DNA of 53,438 nt from an uncultured Bacteroidota bacterium (GTDB taxonomy: Bacteria > Bacteroidota > Bacteroidia > Flavobacteriales > Flavobacteriaceae). Positions 36,737 through 46,601 of this stretch are shown here, in pieces. A program made the translations under genes and the position numbers. The notes beneath the pieces are model-generated. The model saw only the letters and a list, made by a program, of their open reading frames with translations. It was not told where the DNA came from and searched no databases. Location of the stretch: assembly GCA_902509805.1 (NCBI GenBank), contig CABWZL010000004.1, positions 1 to 53,438 of the forward strand, given 5' to 3'. The stretch's first letter is position 1; every line of letters begins with the position of its first letter.

Positions 36737-37669
36737 ATGAAGGTAACTATTGTTGGTGCAGGAAATGTTGGTGCATCCTGTGCAGAATATATATTATTAA
36801 AAGAAATTGTAGAAGAAATTATTCTCTTGGATATTAAGGAGGGTTTTGCAGAGGGTAAAGCATTAGACTTAACACAAACTACAAGTACTTTAGGTTTTAA
36901 ATCTAAAGTTTCAGGTGTCACAAATGATTATTCAAAAACTGCTAATAGTGATGTGGTAGTTATTACCTCAGGAATTCCAAGAAAACCCGGGATGACTAGA
37001 GAGGAATTGATAGGAATTAACGCTGGTATAGTTAAATCAGTCTCTGAAAATTTATTAAATTATTCTCCAGATGCGATAATTATAGTAGTTTCTAACCCAA
37101 TGGATACAATGACTTATTTAGTAAATAAATCATTTGATATACCAAAGAATAGAATAATTGGAATGGGGGGAATCCTTGATAGTTCAAGATTTAAAACTTA
37201 CATATCGAAGTCTACAAACCATAATCAACATGAAATTGAAGCTATGGTTATTGGCGGCCATGGAGATACTACAATGATACCACTAACTTCTTTAGCTAAA
37301 TGTAACAATAAACTTTTATCAGACATAGTCTCTAAAGATGAATTGAAAAATATTTCATCTCAAACTATGGTTGGTGGAGCAACTTTAACAAAACTTCTTG
37401 GAACTTCAGCTTGGTATGCACCAGGAGCCTCTGTTTCATATTTAGTCAATGCTATAGTAAATGATACAAAAGAGACTCTTCCTTGTTCTGTTTATCTAGA
37501 GGGAGAGTATAATGCTAATGATCTTTGTATAGGTGTACCCTCTACAATTGGAAGGAATGGATTTGAAGGAGTTGTTGAATTTGATTTAAATCAAAATGAA
37601 TTAGAAATGTTCAACAATAGTGTTGATGCTGTTAAACAAACTAATTCTGCCCTTAATGGTTTAATATAG
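36737..37669 (+). CDS. mdh: Malate dehydrogenase
   Basis: TCA-cycle NAD-dependent enzyme oxidising malate to oxaloacetate. 310 residues, LDH-like group III. Nucleotide loop VGAGNVGAS (5-13), Asp at LDIKEG for NAD, the mobile loop ITSGIPRKPGMTREEL with the two substrate arginines, VSNPMDTMTYL, catalytic His in IGGHGDTTMIPL, and a long helix at the end. The Arg (not Gln) at the loop marks malate rather than lactate specificity. Tight spacing to gyrB suggests one transcript. Confidence 0.95.
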   Translation: MKVTIVGAGNVGASCAEYILLKEIVEEIILLDIKEGFAEGKALDLTQTTSTLGFKSKVSGVTNDYSKTANSDVVVITSGIPRKPGMTREELIGINAGIVKSVSENLLNYSPDAIIIVVSNPMDTMTYLVNKSFDIPKNRIIGMGGILDSSRFKTYISKSTNHNQHEIEAMVIGGHGDTTMIPLTSLAKCNNKLLSDIVSKDELKNISSQTMVGGATLTKLLGTSAWYAPGASVSYLVNAIVNDTKETLPCSVYLEGEYNANDLCIGVPSTIGRNGFEGVVEFDLNQNELEMFNNSVDAVKQTNSALNGLI

Positions 37670-37724
37670 ATAAAGTTGTTTGTTCAATATTCAAATGTTA
37701 TATTTGGGGCGTTAAAAATCTATC

Positions 37725-40649
37725 ATGCAAGGAACTTCTTTAATTAAAACTTTTGCGATTTTATTTGGTATAGTTAGTATATACCAATTATCATTCACTT
37801 TTATTTCCTCAACTCTAGAAAATAAAGCTAGAAATGCGGCTATTGAAAAAATCTCTGATGATGAGATTTCGTTTTCTGAAAAGAGAGCTAGCGAAGAGAT
37901 AAGATTCCTTGATTCAATTGGAGACTTTCCAGTGTTAATGTATTCATCATATAATGATGCAAAGCAAAAAGAATTAAATCAAGGATTAGATTTAAAAGGT
38001 GGAATTAACGTCATACTTCAAATCTCAATTAAAGATTTACTAAAGGGGCTTTCAGAAAATTCTTTAAATCAAAAATTTAACCTTGCTTTAGATAATGCTG
38101 ATGATTTACAAAAACAGTCAGACCAAACTTACTTAGAATCCTTTTTTGATGCTTTTGATTCAGATTCTGATCCAACTAGATTAACCTCTCCGGAGATTTT
38201 TGGAAATAGAACTTTAAGTTCTGATGTATCCTTTGATACATCTGATGATGATATGAAATCAATCATAAGATCAAAGATTGATGAATCTATTATATCTGCC
38301 TTTGAAGTTTTAAGAAAGCGTATAGATAAATTTGGTGTGACTCAGCCAAATATTCAGAGATTAGGGTCTTCAGGTAGAATATTAATTGAATTACCTGGAG
38401 CAAAAGATATCGACAGAATACAGAATTTATTACAAAGTACTGCACAATTAGAGTTTTGGGAAACTCATAAGAATGATGATTTAATTAATTTTATCTCTTC
38501 AGCAAATGAATATTTATCTTCAATTGAATCTGAAGATTCTAATATTAAACCTAGTGGCTCAGATATTGATGATCTATTATCTGAAGTTGAACAATCTTCT
38601 GATTCTATACAGAATAAATCAAACCCTCTTTTAAGTCTTGTTAGAGCATATAGTTATCAAGGTGGACCTATTATTGCAAGATTTTTACCGCGCGATCAGG
38701 AACTCGTTAACTCATATCTTTCATTACCGGAAGTAAGAAAGCTCCTTCCAAGAGATTATAGATATGCAAAATTTTTGTGGGGTAAAGAAGATCAAGACGG
38801 ATTAACTAGTCTTTATGCAATTAAGTCGAATAGAGAAGATCAAGCTCCATTAAGTGGTGGAGTAGTGGTCGACGCATCTCAAAGTTATGATGCAGTTGGA
38901 AATGCTGCCGTTTCAATGCAAATGAATTCTCAGGGTGCTAGAGTTTGGGAAAATTTAACAGGAGTAGCCTACAGTCAAAATTCTAATATCGCTATTGTAT
39001 TAGATGATGTAGTTTATTCTGCTCCAGGAGTTACAAGAGGAGCAATAAGTGGAGGGAGATCAGAAATTACAGGTGAATTTGATTTAAATGAAGCTATTGA
39101 TTTAGCTAATGTTTTAAGAGCAGGTAAACTTCCTGCCTCAGCTACAATAATTCAGTCTGAAGTTGTTGGACCTTCACTTGGTCAAGAAGCTATTGATAGT
39201 GGAGTTTATTCTTTTATGATTGCATTATCATTTGTTCTAGTTTGGATGATTTTCTATTATGGTCCATCAGGAATATTTGCTGATATAGCCTTAATTCTTA
39301 ACATAGTCTTAATATTTGGAATTTTAGCTGGTTTAGGAGCTGTTTTAACACTTCCTGGGATTGCTGGTATTGTTCTTACTATTGGTATATCAGTTGATGC
39401 TAATGTATTAATATTTGAAAGGGTAAGGGAAGAGTTAAGAAAAGAAAAAGGACTAAAACAGTCTATTAATGATGGATTTAATAATGCTTTATCTTCAATT
39501 TTAGATGCAAATATTACAACGGGTCTTACTGCACTTGTATTGTATATATTTGGTACTGGTCCAATTAAGGGTTTCGCGACTACTTTATTAATTGGTATAG
39601 CTACATCTTTATTCACTGCTATATTTATAACAAGACTTCTAATTGATAATAAAGTCTTTAAATCTGGAAAGCTATCTTTTTCTACTAAGTCAACTAAAGA
39701 TTTATTTAGCAATTTGAGTATTAAATTCTTAAGTAAAAGAAAAGCTACTTATGTAATATCTGGTGCTTTAGTTTTAATTAGCTTAAGCTCACTAATTGTT
39801 CAAGGTTTAAATCAAGGTGTAGACTTTTTGGGTGGAAGATCTTATATAGTTAGATTTGACAAAGAGGTGAAATCATCAGATATCGAATCTACATTAAATG
39901 ATGCTTTTGGTAGTGCTGAAGTGAAAACTTTTGGTGCTTCGAATCAATTAAAGATTACAACTAAATATAAGGTAGATGAGGAAGGTTTAGCTGTAGATAA
40001 TGAAATTAAAAATATCTTATTTGACAATCTTAATGAGCAATATATCAATTCTTTAACTTTTCAAGAGTTTTCTGTTGGAGAAGATGTTGGAATAATGTCA
40101 AGCATTAAAGTGGGGCCAACCATTGCAGATGATATCAAACAAAATTCAGTTTGGGCAGTTTTTGGCTCTCTGATAATTGTATTCTTATATATACTACTTA
40201 GATTTCAAAAATGGCAATACTCTATAGGAGCAGTTTCAGCTGTTTTTCACGATGTTATTATAGTACTTGGTATATTCTCTCTTACATACAAAATAATGCC
40301 ATTTAATATGGAGATTAATCAAGCATTTATAGCAGCCTTGTTAACAGTAATTGGTTATTCATTGAATGATACTGTAGTAGTTTTTGATAGAATTAGAGAA
40401 TTCTTTGGTATCCATAAGTCTTGGGACAATCAAACAATTGTTAATACTGCTTTAAACAGTACATTAAGTAGAACTCTTAATACTTCATTAACGACATTAA
40501 TTGTTCTTGTAGCAATTTTTATTTTTGGTGGTGAATCTATTAGAGGATTTATGTTTGCTTTAATTATAGGAGTTCTAGTAGGAACTTATTCTTCAGTATT
40601 TATAGCAACACCAATTATGTTTGATTCTTACAATAAGAAAACTAAATAA
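37725..40649 (+). CDS. secDF: SecDF fusion protein-export subunit
   Basis: A 974-residue fusion of SecD and SecF, which uses proton motive force to finish Sec-dependent export. SecD half: an N-terminal membrane helix, the P1 domain with LDLKGGINVILQI (near 87-99), the RKRIDKFGVTQPNIQRLGSSGRILIELPGA block, and six helices in the segment about 490-655. SecF half: QGVDFLGGRSYIV, then another six helices with TVIGYSLNDTVVVFDRIREFF. An acidic Ser-rich insert lies within P1 (about 265-300). Convergent with lgt (8-nt overlap). Confidence 0.97.
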   Translation: MQGTSLIKTFAILFGIVSIYQLSFTFISSTLENKARNAAIEKISDDEISFSEKRASEEIRFLDSIGDFPVLMYSSYNDAKQKELNQGLDLKGGINVILQISIKDLLKGLSENSLNQKFNLALDNADDLQKQSDQTYLESFFDAFDSDSDPTRLTSPEIFGNRTLSSDVSFDTSDDDMKSIIRSKIDESIISAFEVLRKRIDKFGVTQPNIQRLGSSGRILIELPGAKDIDRIQNLLQSTAQLEFWETHKNDDLINFISSANEYLSSIESEDSNIKPSGSDIDDLLSEVEQSSDSIQNKSNPLLSLVRAYSYQGGPIIARFLPRDQELVNSYLSLPEVRKLLPRDYRYAKFLWGKEDQDGLTSLYAIKSNREDQAPLSGGVVVDASQSYDAVGNAAVSMQMNSQGARVWENLTGVAYSQNSNIAIVLDDVVYSAPGVTRGAISGGRSEITGEFDLNEAIDLANVLRAGKLPASATIIQSEVVGPSLGQEAIDSGVYSFMIALSFVLVWMIFYYGPSGIFADIALILNIVLIFGILAGLGAVLTLPGIAGIVLTIGISVDANVLIFERVREELRKEKGLKQSINDGFNNALSSILDANITTGLTALVLYIFGTGPIKGFATTLLIGIATSLFTAIFITRLLIDNKVFKSGKLSFSTKSTKDLFSNLSIKFLSKRKATYVISGALVLISLSSLIVQGLNQGVDFLGGRSYIVRFDKEVKSSDIESTLNDAFGSAEVKTFGASNQLKITTKYKVDEEGLAVDNEIKNILFDNLNEQYINSLTFQEFSVGEDVGIMSSIKVGPTIADDIKQNSVWAVFGSLIIVFLYILLRFQKWQYSIGAVSAVFHDVIIVLGIFSLTYKIMPFNMEINQAFIAALLTVIGYSLNDTVVVFDRIREFFGIHKSWDNQTIVNTALNSTLSRTLNTSLTTLIVLVAIFIFGGESIRGFMFALIIGVLVGTYSSVFIATPIMFDSYNKKTK

Positions 40650-41493
40650 CAGATTCTTTCTTCTTAATAAACAAGAAGACAATACCTATAATAATAAATG
40701 GAATACTAAGCCATTGACCAGTTGACAGACCTGGTAAGAATGTTTCAATTCCTCCTTGACTTTCTTTGATAAACTCAACTATAAATCTTATAGAGAACAA
40801 GCCTATCAGAAAGTAACCAAATAAAGATCCTTCTTTTTCTCTCACTGATGTATGATATAGTTTATAAAGTATTATAAATAGAATAATATAGCCAAAGGAT
40901 TCATATAGTTGAGCTGGGTGTCTTGGAAGTGTTTCACCTCTATTTTCAAATATTACACCCCAGTCACTACCCGTATATTTTCCTAGAATTTCTGAGTTGA
41001 AGAAATTACCTATTCTAACAAATGCTCCTCCAATAGCTATTGGAATGGTTAATCTATCAAAAATCCATAATAGACTTTTAAAATTATATTTTCTTTTAAA
41101 TAATAATAGTCCTATAAAAATACCAATAGCAGCACCGTGACTAGCAAGTCCTCTGAATCCAGTAAATTTATATCCATCAATTAATCCTAGAATGGATGAA
41201 TTTGCAGATTCTTGAATTGGTAGCAATATTTCAACTAGATGATTTTGATAATATCCCCATTGATAAAAGAATACTTCACCAAATCTAGCTCCAAGAAATA
41301 TGGAAACAACCATGTAAATTAACATCGGATCAAGATATTTCTCATCTACATTTTCTTTAACAAAGAATGATTTAACAAGATTGTAGCCTATTAAAAAAGC
41401 TAGAATAAACATTAAGCTATATACATATACGGAGAAGCCGCCAATTTCAAAAAGTGTTTCACTTGGAGACCAATTTATTTGTGATATTATCAT
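40642..41493 (-). CDS. lgt: Prolipoprotein diacylglyceryl transferase
   Basis: Transfers diacylglycerol from phosphatidylglycerol to the lipobox Cys of prolipoproteins in the inner membrane. 283 residues with about seven hydrophobic helices. Signatures: GARFGEVFFYQWGYY (about 68-82), GLASHGAAIGIFIG (about 114-127), IGNFFNSEILGKYT, LPRHPAQLYE and the helix RFIVEF. Several lipoproteins in this window are expected substrates. Last gene of the folE-cysS-yidD-lgt operon, 19 nt after yidD. Confidence 0.95.
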   Translation of the reverse strand: MIISQINWSPSETLFEIGGFSVYVYSLMFILAFLIGYNLVKSFFVKENVDEKYLDPMLIYMVVSIFLGARFGEVFFYQWGYYQNHLVEILLPIQESANSSILGLIDGYKFTGFRGLASHGAAIGIFIGLLLFKRKYNFKSLLWIFDRLTIPIAIGGAFVRIGNFFNSEILGKYTGSDWGVIFENRGETLPRHPAQLYESFGYIILFIILYKLYHTSVREKEGSLFGYFLIGLFSIRFIVEFIKESQGGIETFLPGLSTGQWLSIPFIIIGIVFLFIKKKESVI

Positions 41494-41512
41494 TTTTAAA
41501 TATAATTATAAT

Positions 41513-41743
41513 TTAGGGAACCGGATCATATCCTCCTTTAAATAAAGAGTTACATCTTAGTATTCTTTTGCCTGTAAGATAACTTCCTTTAAATATTCCA
41601 TGTTTCTTTAAGGCTATAATTCCATATTCAGAACATGATGGTATATAAATACAATTTTTCCCTAGCAGTGGAGAAATGAAAAGTCTATAAATTTTTATTA
41701 ATAGAATAAAAGGTAACGCTAAGAGTTGACTAATCTTTATCAT
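41513..41743 (-). CDS. yidD: YidD membrane protein insertion efficiency factor
   Basis: A 76-residue member of the YidD (UPF0161/DUF37) family, which assists insertion by YidC. Recognised by LIKIYRLFISPLLGKNCIYIPSCSEYGIIALKKHGIFKG followed by a second Cys-containing stretch (GKRILRCNSLFKGGYDPVP). The N-terminal amphipathic helix is present. It overlaps the cysS stop by 14 nt. Confidence 0.93.
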   Translation of the reverse strand: MIKISQLLALPFILLIKIYRLFISPLLGKNCIYIPSCSEYGIIALKKHGIFKGSYLTGKRILRCNSLFKGGYDPVP

Positions 41744-43163
41744 TAAGGTTTATGCCTATTTTAGAAAGTTTATCCCTGATTTCATCAGATAAATCATAGT
41801 TTTTATTTAATCTAGCTTCATTTCTAATTTCTTTCAGTACTTCAAGTATAGAATCATTATTTATTTCGTTAGATTCACTATAGTTGAGACCTAGTATTTT
41901 ATTTAAAAACACATCCATTAAATTAAGGAAATATTTTTTTTCACGATCACTAATTTCATCAGTATAATCATTAATTATTTTTGATGAATTAAATAACTCA
42001 GCGATAAGCATAGGTGTGTTAAAATCATCATTAAGACAATTATAACATCTAATCTCCCAGGCTTTTAACTCATTAAATAATTTATCATTACTATTATTTG
42101 ATGGCTCATGATTACTGACTCTACTTATAAGTTCAAGCAGTCTTTGGTATCCCTTTTCAGAAGCAATAAGAGCTGAATCGCTAATATCTAAAACATTTCT
42201 ATAATGTGCTTGGAGAAAAAAGAATCTTACAACATTTGAGTCAAATGCTTTAGAGAAAATATTATTATTACCCGAAAAAAGCTCTCTTGGAAGTATATTA
42301 TTGCCAGTTGATTTTGACATTTTTTTATTATTCAAAGTCAACATATTAGCATGTATCCAATATTTCGCTGGATCCTGTCCATTATGACCATTACTTTGGG
42401 CAATTTCACAATCATGATGAGGGAACTTTAAATCCATTCCACCTCCGTGAATATCAAAATGATTACCTAAATATTTAGTACTCATCGCAGTACATTCAAG
42501 ATGCCATCCTGGAAATCCAATACTCCATGGAGATTCCCATTTCATTAAGTGCTTTTTTTCTGCCTTTTTCCAAAGTGCAAAATCAAATTCATTTTTTTTA
42601 TCCTCTTGATTGTCTAATGATCTTGAGTTTGACTTCAGATTTTCAAGATCTCTCCCTGATAATTGTCCATAATTATATTCTTTGTCATATTGATCAATAT
42701 CAAAATATACAGAACCATTTGACTCATAAGCAAGATTTTTATTTAACAAATTTGTAATTATAGAAATTTGTTCGATAATGTGACCTGATGCTAAAGGCTC
42801 AATACTTGGATCTAATGAATTAAATTTTTTTAAAGTTTTTCTAAAGTCATTTGTATACTTTTGAGCAACTTCCATAGGCTCAAGCTTTTCAAGTTTAGCT
42901 TTTTTAGAAATTCTATCTTCACCGTCATCCTCTAGATGACCAACATCTGTTATATTCCTTACATACCTGACCTTATATCCAAGATGAATAAGATATCTAT
43001 ATATAATGTCAAAAGAGATAAATGTTCTACAATTTCCAAGGTGAACATCGCTGTATACAGTTGGTCCACAGACATACATTCCAACAGAATCTTTTTCAAT
43101 AGACTTAAACTTTTCTTTTGAATTAGTTAAAGAATTATATATATGTAAGTCTGTTGAAATCAT
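41730..43163 (-). CDS. cysS: Cysteinyl-tRNA synthetase
   Basis: Class I aminoacyl-tRNA synthetase that charges tRNA-Cys. 477 residues. The zinc and ATP motifs are CGPTVYSDVHLGNCRTFISFD (HIGH variant HLGN), WHLECTAMSTKYLG and the FDIHGGGMDLKFPHHDCEIAQS block. The KMSKS loop is KKMSKSTGNN. The C-terminal helical tRNA-binding domain is present. The HLGN form is usual for this phylum. Starts in TAATG overlap with folE; yidD overlaps its end. Confidence 0.96.
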   Translation of the reverse strand: MISTDLHIYNSLTNSKEKFKSIEKDSVGMYVCGPTVYSDVHLGNCRTFISFDIIYRYLIHLGYKVRYVRNITDVGHLEDDGEDRISKKAKLEKLEPMEVAQKYTNDFRKTLKKFNSLDPSIEPLASGHIIEQISIITNLLNKNLAYESNGSVYFDIDQYDKEYNYGQLSGRDLENLKSNSRSLDNQEDKKNEFDFALWKKAEKKHLMKWESPWSIGFPGWHLECTAMSTKYLGNHFDIHGGGMDLKFPHHDCEIAQSNGHNGQDPAKYWIHANMLTLNNKKMSKSTGNNILPRELFSGNNNIFSKAFDSNVVRFFFLQAHYRNVLDISDSALIASEKGYQRLLELISRVSNHEPSNNSNDKLFNELKAWEIRCYNCLNDDFNTPMLIAELFNSSKIINDYTDEISDREKKYFLNLMDVFLNKILGLNYSESNEINNDSILEVLKEIRNEARLNKNYDLSDEIRDKLSKIGINLNDKD

Positions 43164-43846
43164 TAAAGTTCAGACTCAAGTTTGATATAATCTAAAAACT
43201 CTCTTTTAAATTTATCATCCTTGAATTTACCTCCAAATTCAGATGTAACTGTACTAGAGTTTATGTCTTTAATACCTCTTGAATTAACACAGAGGTGTTT
43301 AGCATCTATAACACATGCAACATTATCAGTATTAAGAACTTTTTGAAGTTCTCTAACTATTTGAATAGTTAATCTTTCTTGAACTTGAGGTCTCTCAGCA
43401 AAATACTTTACTATTCTATTAATTTTAGAAAGCCCTACAACTGTTCCATTTGAAATGTATGCAACATGAGCCAACCCAACAATAGGAAGTAAGTGGTGTT
43501 CACAGGTAGAATATAATGTTACATTCTTTTCTACAAGCATTTCCCCATAATTGTATTTGTTTTCAAAAGTTGACATTTTAGGTTTGTTTTTTGGATTTAT
43601 TCCAGAGAAAATTTCATTAACAAACATCTTAGCAACTCTTCTAGGTGTCCCTTTTAAACTGTCATCTGTAAGATCCATACCTAGTATATCCAAAATTTCA
43701 TATACTTTTTCTTGTATAAGACTTACTTTGTTATCATCAGATATGTCAAAAGCCCCTTCTTTTAAAGGTGTTTCTTCGGAGTCAGATCCAATATGGTCGT
43801 CGCCCATTGAATCAATTTCTTTGTCTAGTAATTCTTGTAATTTCAT
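43163..43846 (-). CDS. folE: GTP cyclohydrolase I
   Basis: First enzyme of folate (and pterin) synthesis, converting GTP to dihydroneopterin triphosphate. 227 residues; the first 45 are an acidic variable tail and the core follows from about 50. Zinc and catalytic residues are in YSTCEHHLLPIVGLAHVAYI (Cys/His zinc ligands) and CVIDAKHLCVNSRG; the GLSKINRIVKYFAERPQVQERLT block completes the type IA signature. First gene of its operon; folP, a later folate step, is at 52580. Confidence 0.95.
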   Translation of the reverse strand: MKLQELLDKEIDSMGDDHIGSDSEETPLKEGAFDISDDNKVSLIQEKVYEILDILGMDLTDDSLKGTPRRVAKMFVNEIFSGINPKNKPKMSTFENKYNYGEMLVEKNVTLYSTCEHHLLPIVGLAHVAYISNGTVVGLSKINRIVKYFAERPQVQERLTIQIVRELQKVLNTDNVACVIDAKHLCVNSRGIKDINSSTVTSEFGGKFKDDKFKREFLDYIKLESEL

Positions 43847-43897
43847 TTTTTAAAATTTGAGTTGTATAAAGATAGTTATTATGTCGTTAAAGAGAAG

Positions 43898-45394
43898 TTA
43901 AAGTTTAATGCTAAATGATGCATAAAATGAGTATGAGTCATCATCTATTGAATATTTATTAGTAAGACCTCTAGAAAATAGTCTATTTTGAGAGTAGTTA
44001 TTAGATTTTGTTATTCCAAAATCAAAATCTGTATAACCAAGGTTTATTCCTAGTCCCGCTGAAACACCATTAATTCTATTGTCGAGATTAGAGTCTGGAC
44101 CTTTATATGAAAAATATCCACCTCTTAAATTAAAGTTTTTAATTCTATATTCACCTCCAATACGAATAGATTCTGAATTACCTGCTAGTTTATTTTTAAT
44201 TGAGTAGTTAAGTGAATTCAGGTATGAATCATTATTATCATCAAACTTAGAATTATTGAATTTAGTTATTTCATAATCTAAGCTTATTAATCCTTTTTTA
44301 CCAAATACATAAGCTAAACTTACCAGTGATTTAGATGGAAGTGTAAGTATGTACTGATCATAGATATTGATAACGTTTGGATCAATTTCATAAGTAATTA
44401 AGTCATCATTATCACTTATATCAGTTTCTATATATTGTGAATTCTCTTCATTAATTTTAAGTTTAGTGGGTGATGTGTAAGAGACCCCAAACCTTAATTG
44501 TTTGATTTTCAATATAGTTCCTACTTGAAATGAAACACCATTTCCTAAAGCCAATAGATTTTCTTTGAGTAAAACCCTCTTAACAGATGAATTACTAGTA
44601 TAGCCAGATTCTTGGAATGTCTTTGTTTCTTCAAAATTTGTTTCATGAAAATTAATATTAATTCCAGCAAATAGATTCTTGTTAAATGAAGTTCCCACAT
44701 TGAAACTATGTTTTAGGTGGTTACCTATTCTATTAATGTCTAAATTCTGGTTTAATTCATCATTGTAGTTAGAATTACTAATGTAATTGTTTAAACTACC
44801 ATCAGATTCATTAATTACAAAACTTTGATATCCCAGAAAAGCTTGTTGATCAGCAAAGCCAAAATTATCACCTAAATATTTATAAACACTCTGTGTTGTT
44901 TCATCCTCATAAATTAATAAATCTTCATATGGTATACCATCAGCATAATATAGAAAATAGCTATCTATACCATTGTTATTATTACCCGTTAAATTAAAAG
45001 AGTTATTATAATCACTAAGTAATTTAAGGTTGTACCCGACTGATAATTTGGATTTTCTGTTTTCGTATACAAGTACAGCTCCAATGCCTCCATATGAAAA
45101 ATAATCATTTTTGGATTCAGACATAGAGTTATTAAGAATGTTATTTATTTTTTGATTTTTATAGTTTAGTGAAATAACAATTTCCGAATCAATAAATACA
45201 GAAGAACTTGCAGGGTTTATTGAAATTGCAGAAACATCTCCACCTAAAGCACCAAATGCTCCACCCATTGAGTTAAATCTAGCAGTACCCTCGTAAGTGA
45301 ATGAATTGTATCTTAATACGTCTTCATATGTTTGAGAAAATGAAAATGTAGAAGTAATTATGAAAATGTAAAGTAAAAACTTTGTTTTATACAT
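43898..45394 (-). CDS. Outer-membrane porin, OmpP1/FadL/TodX family
   Basis: A 498-residue outer-membrane beta-barrel with a signal peptide ending SFSQ. The N-terminal plug-like region has RYNSFTYEGTARFNSMGGAFGALGGDVSAISINPASSSVF, which is the OmpP1/FadL family hallmark. Alternating aromatic strands follow, ending ...SFYASFSIKL with a C-terminal aliphatic-rich strand of a barrel. Family members transport hydrophobic compounds such as fatty acids; the substrate here is unknown. One base from the upstream lipoprotein gene, with which it is likely co-transcribed. Confidence 0.88.
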   Translation of the reverse strand: MYKTKFLLYIFIITSTFSFSQTYEDVLRYNSFTYEGTARFNSMGGAFGALGGDVSAISINPASSSVFIDSEIVISLNYKNQKINNILNNSMSESKNDYFSYGGIGAVLVYENRKSKLSVGYNLKLLSDYNNSFNLTGNNNNGIDSYFLYYADGIPYEDLLIYEDETTQSVYKYLGDNFGFADQQAFLGYQSFVINESDGSLNNYISNSNYNDELNQNLDINRIGNHLKHSFNVGTSFNKNLFAGININFHETNFEETKTFQESGYTSNSSVKRVLLKENLLALGNGVSFQVGTILKIKQLRFGVSYTSPTKLKINEENSQYIETDISDNDDLITYEIDPNVINIYDQYILTLPSKSLVSLAYVFGKKGLISLDYEITKFNNSKFDDNNDSYLNSLNYSIKNKLAGNSESIRIGGEYRIKNFNLRGGYFSYKGPDSNLDNRINGVSAGLGINLGYTDFDFGITKSNNYSQNRLFSRGLTNKYSIDDDSYSFYASFSIKL

Positions 45395-46492
45395 TTAATT
45401 AATCTTTCCCCCACCTCTTGAACCGGCAGCACTACCTCCTTTTGATCCCCCACCTCCAACGCTACCACTTGAACGAGAAGAACTAATATTCCCACCTTGG
45501 GATGATCTAGAAGGGGAAGAGTAGGATCTAGCTGATGAATTATTAAATTGAGATTGATTAGGAGAATAAGAATTAGAATTAGATCTAGATCTAGCAGAAG
45601 AATAATTGTATGAATTTCCTCTTTGACTTGGATTAACAGATCTAACTTGTCTATAAGCTTCTCTTACATAATCACTTTTGATAGAGCTTAAATTTGGTAT
45701 TGAGTTGTTTCTTGAAATGACTCTAGAATTACGATTTGCTTTTGAATAAACTCCAATAAGATCATTATCAATTCTCCCAAATTCAGGATCACCTGTTCTA
45801 TCCATATAAATTCCGCCATAAGAAGCAATTCTTGAATATATTCCTGAAACACCTACTCCTTGTCTATCATTTTTTCTAGAGCTGTTATTAGATAAGTTAC
45901 TCTCACCTCTTCTTGAAGCGGAATTACTAAAGTCTACTCTTGATGGTTCTTTTCTGTACTGATTTTCAGCTAAATTATTATACATGCCTCCTGAATACCA
46001 TGGATAATTTCTTGAATAACGCATCATATACCAGTAATAATTTCCTAATGAAGTTGCGTATGGAGAGAAATAAAAATTCATTGGCCCGTAAAATGGATAA
46101 CCCATTTCATAAGCAAAACTATTATAGAAAAAAGGTGGTCTAAACCCATAATTTATGAATGAACCATTGTTCGAGAAGAATGGATTAAATGCCGAGTTAT
46201 GATAAAAAGGGTTATAATAGAATCTTCCAAAATTAGGAAAGAAATTGTTTATAATTTCAGTTGAATCAGGATTTGCCCCCCATGGTAAATTACCAGAATC
46301 TAATGCATCAGAATTAGAATTAAGAGATTCGTTTGCAAAATCTTTAAAAACAACTTCATATTCAAGACCACTTTCATTAGATGAATAGATTCCATCACTA
46401 TCGTCATAATATGATGCTAATTGATATGAAGAACAGCTTATAAAGAAAGCTGAAAAAATCATTATTTTAAATATGTTTGCAATTTTTGTCAT
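45395..46492 (-). CDS. Conserved flavobacterial-type lipoprotein with a Ser/Arg/Gly-rich tail
   Basis: A 365-residue lipoprotein (signal MTKIANIFKIMIFSAFFISC, Cys20). The middle (about 85-170) is very rich in Phe, Tyr, Asn and Pro, with PFYHNSAFNPFF and YPFYGPMNFYFSP; the C-terminal 170 residues are low-complexity Ser/Asn/Arg/Gly, ending GGGGSKGGSAAGSRGGGK. No enzyme motif. It resembles hypothetical proteins found beside the OmpP1-like porin in Flavobacteriia. A structural or adhesin role is inference only. It abuts the porin gene and is divergent from proS. Confidence 0.8.
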   Translation of the reverse strand: MTKIANIFKIMIFSAFFISCSSYQLASYYDDSDGIYSSNESGLEYEVVFKDFANESLNSNSDALDSGNLPWGANPDSTEIINNFFPNFGRFYYNPFYHNSAFNPFFSNNGSFINYGFRPPFFYNSFAYEMGYPFYGPMNFYFSPYATSLGNYYWYMMRYSRNYPWYSGGMYNNLAENQYRKEPSRVDFSNSASRRGESNLSNNSSRKNDRQGVGVSGIYSRIASYGGIYMDRTGDPEFGRIDNDLIGVYSKANRNSRVISRNNSIPNLSSIKSDYVREAYRQVRSVNPSQRGNSYNYSSARSRSNSNSYSPNQSQFNNSSARSYSSPSRSSQGGNISSSRSSGSVGGGGSKGGSAAGSRGGGKIN

Positions 46493-46601
46493 CTTATATA
46501 AATTTAAGAATAATTTTTTAAATCTAAATTATTACTTTTACTACACTTATTTATGTGCAATAATTATGCCATTTATTTATAATAATTCAAAGATTTATTA
46601 A

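Noticed and set aside
46493..46601. Divergent promoters between the lipoprotein gene and proS
   Set aside because: A promoter must exist in this 109-nt AT-rich region, but no box pair matched the consensus well enough to list.
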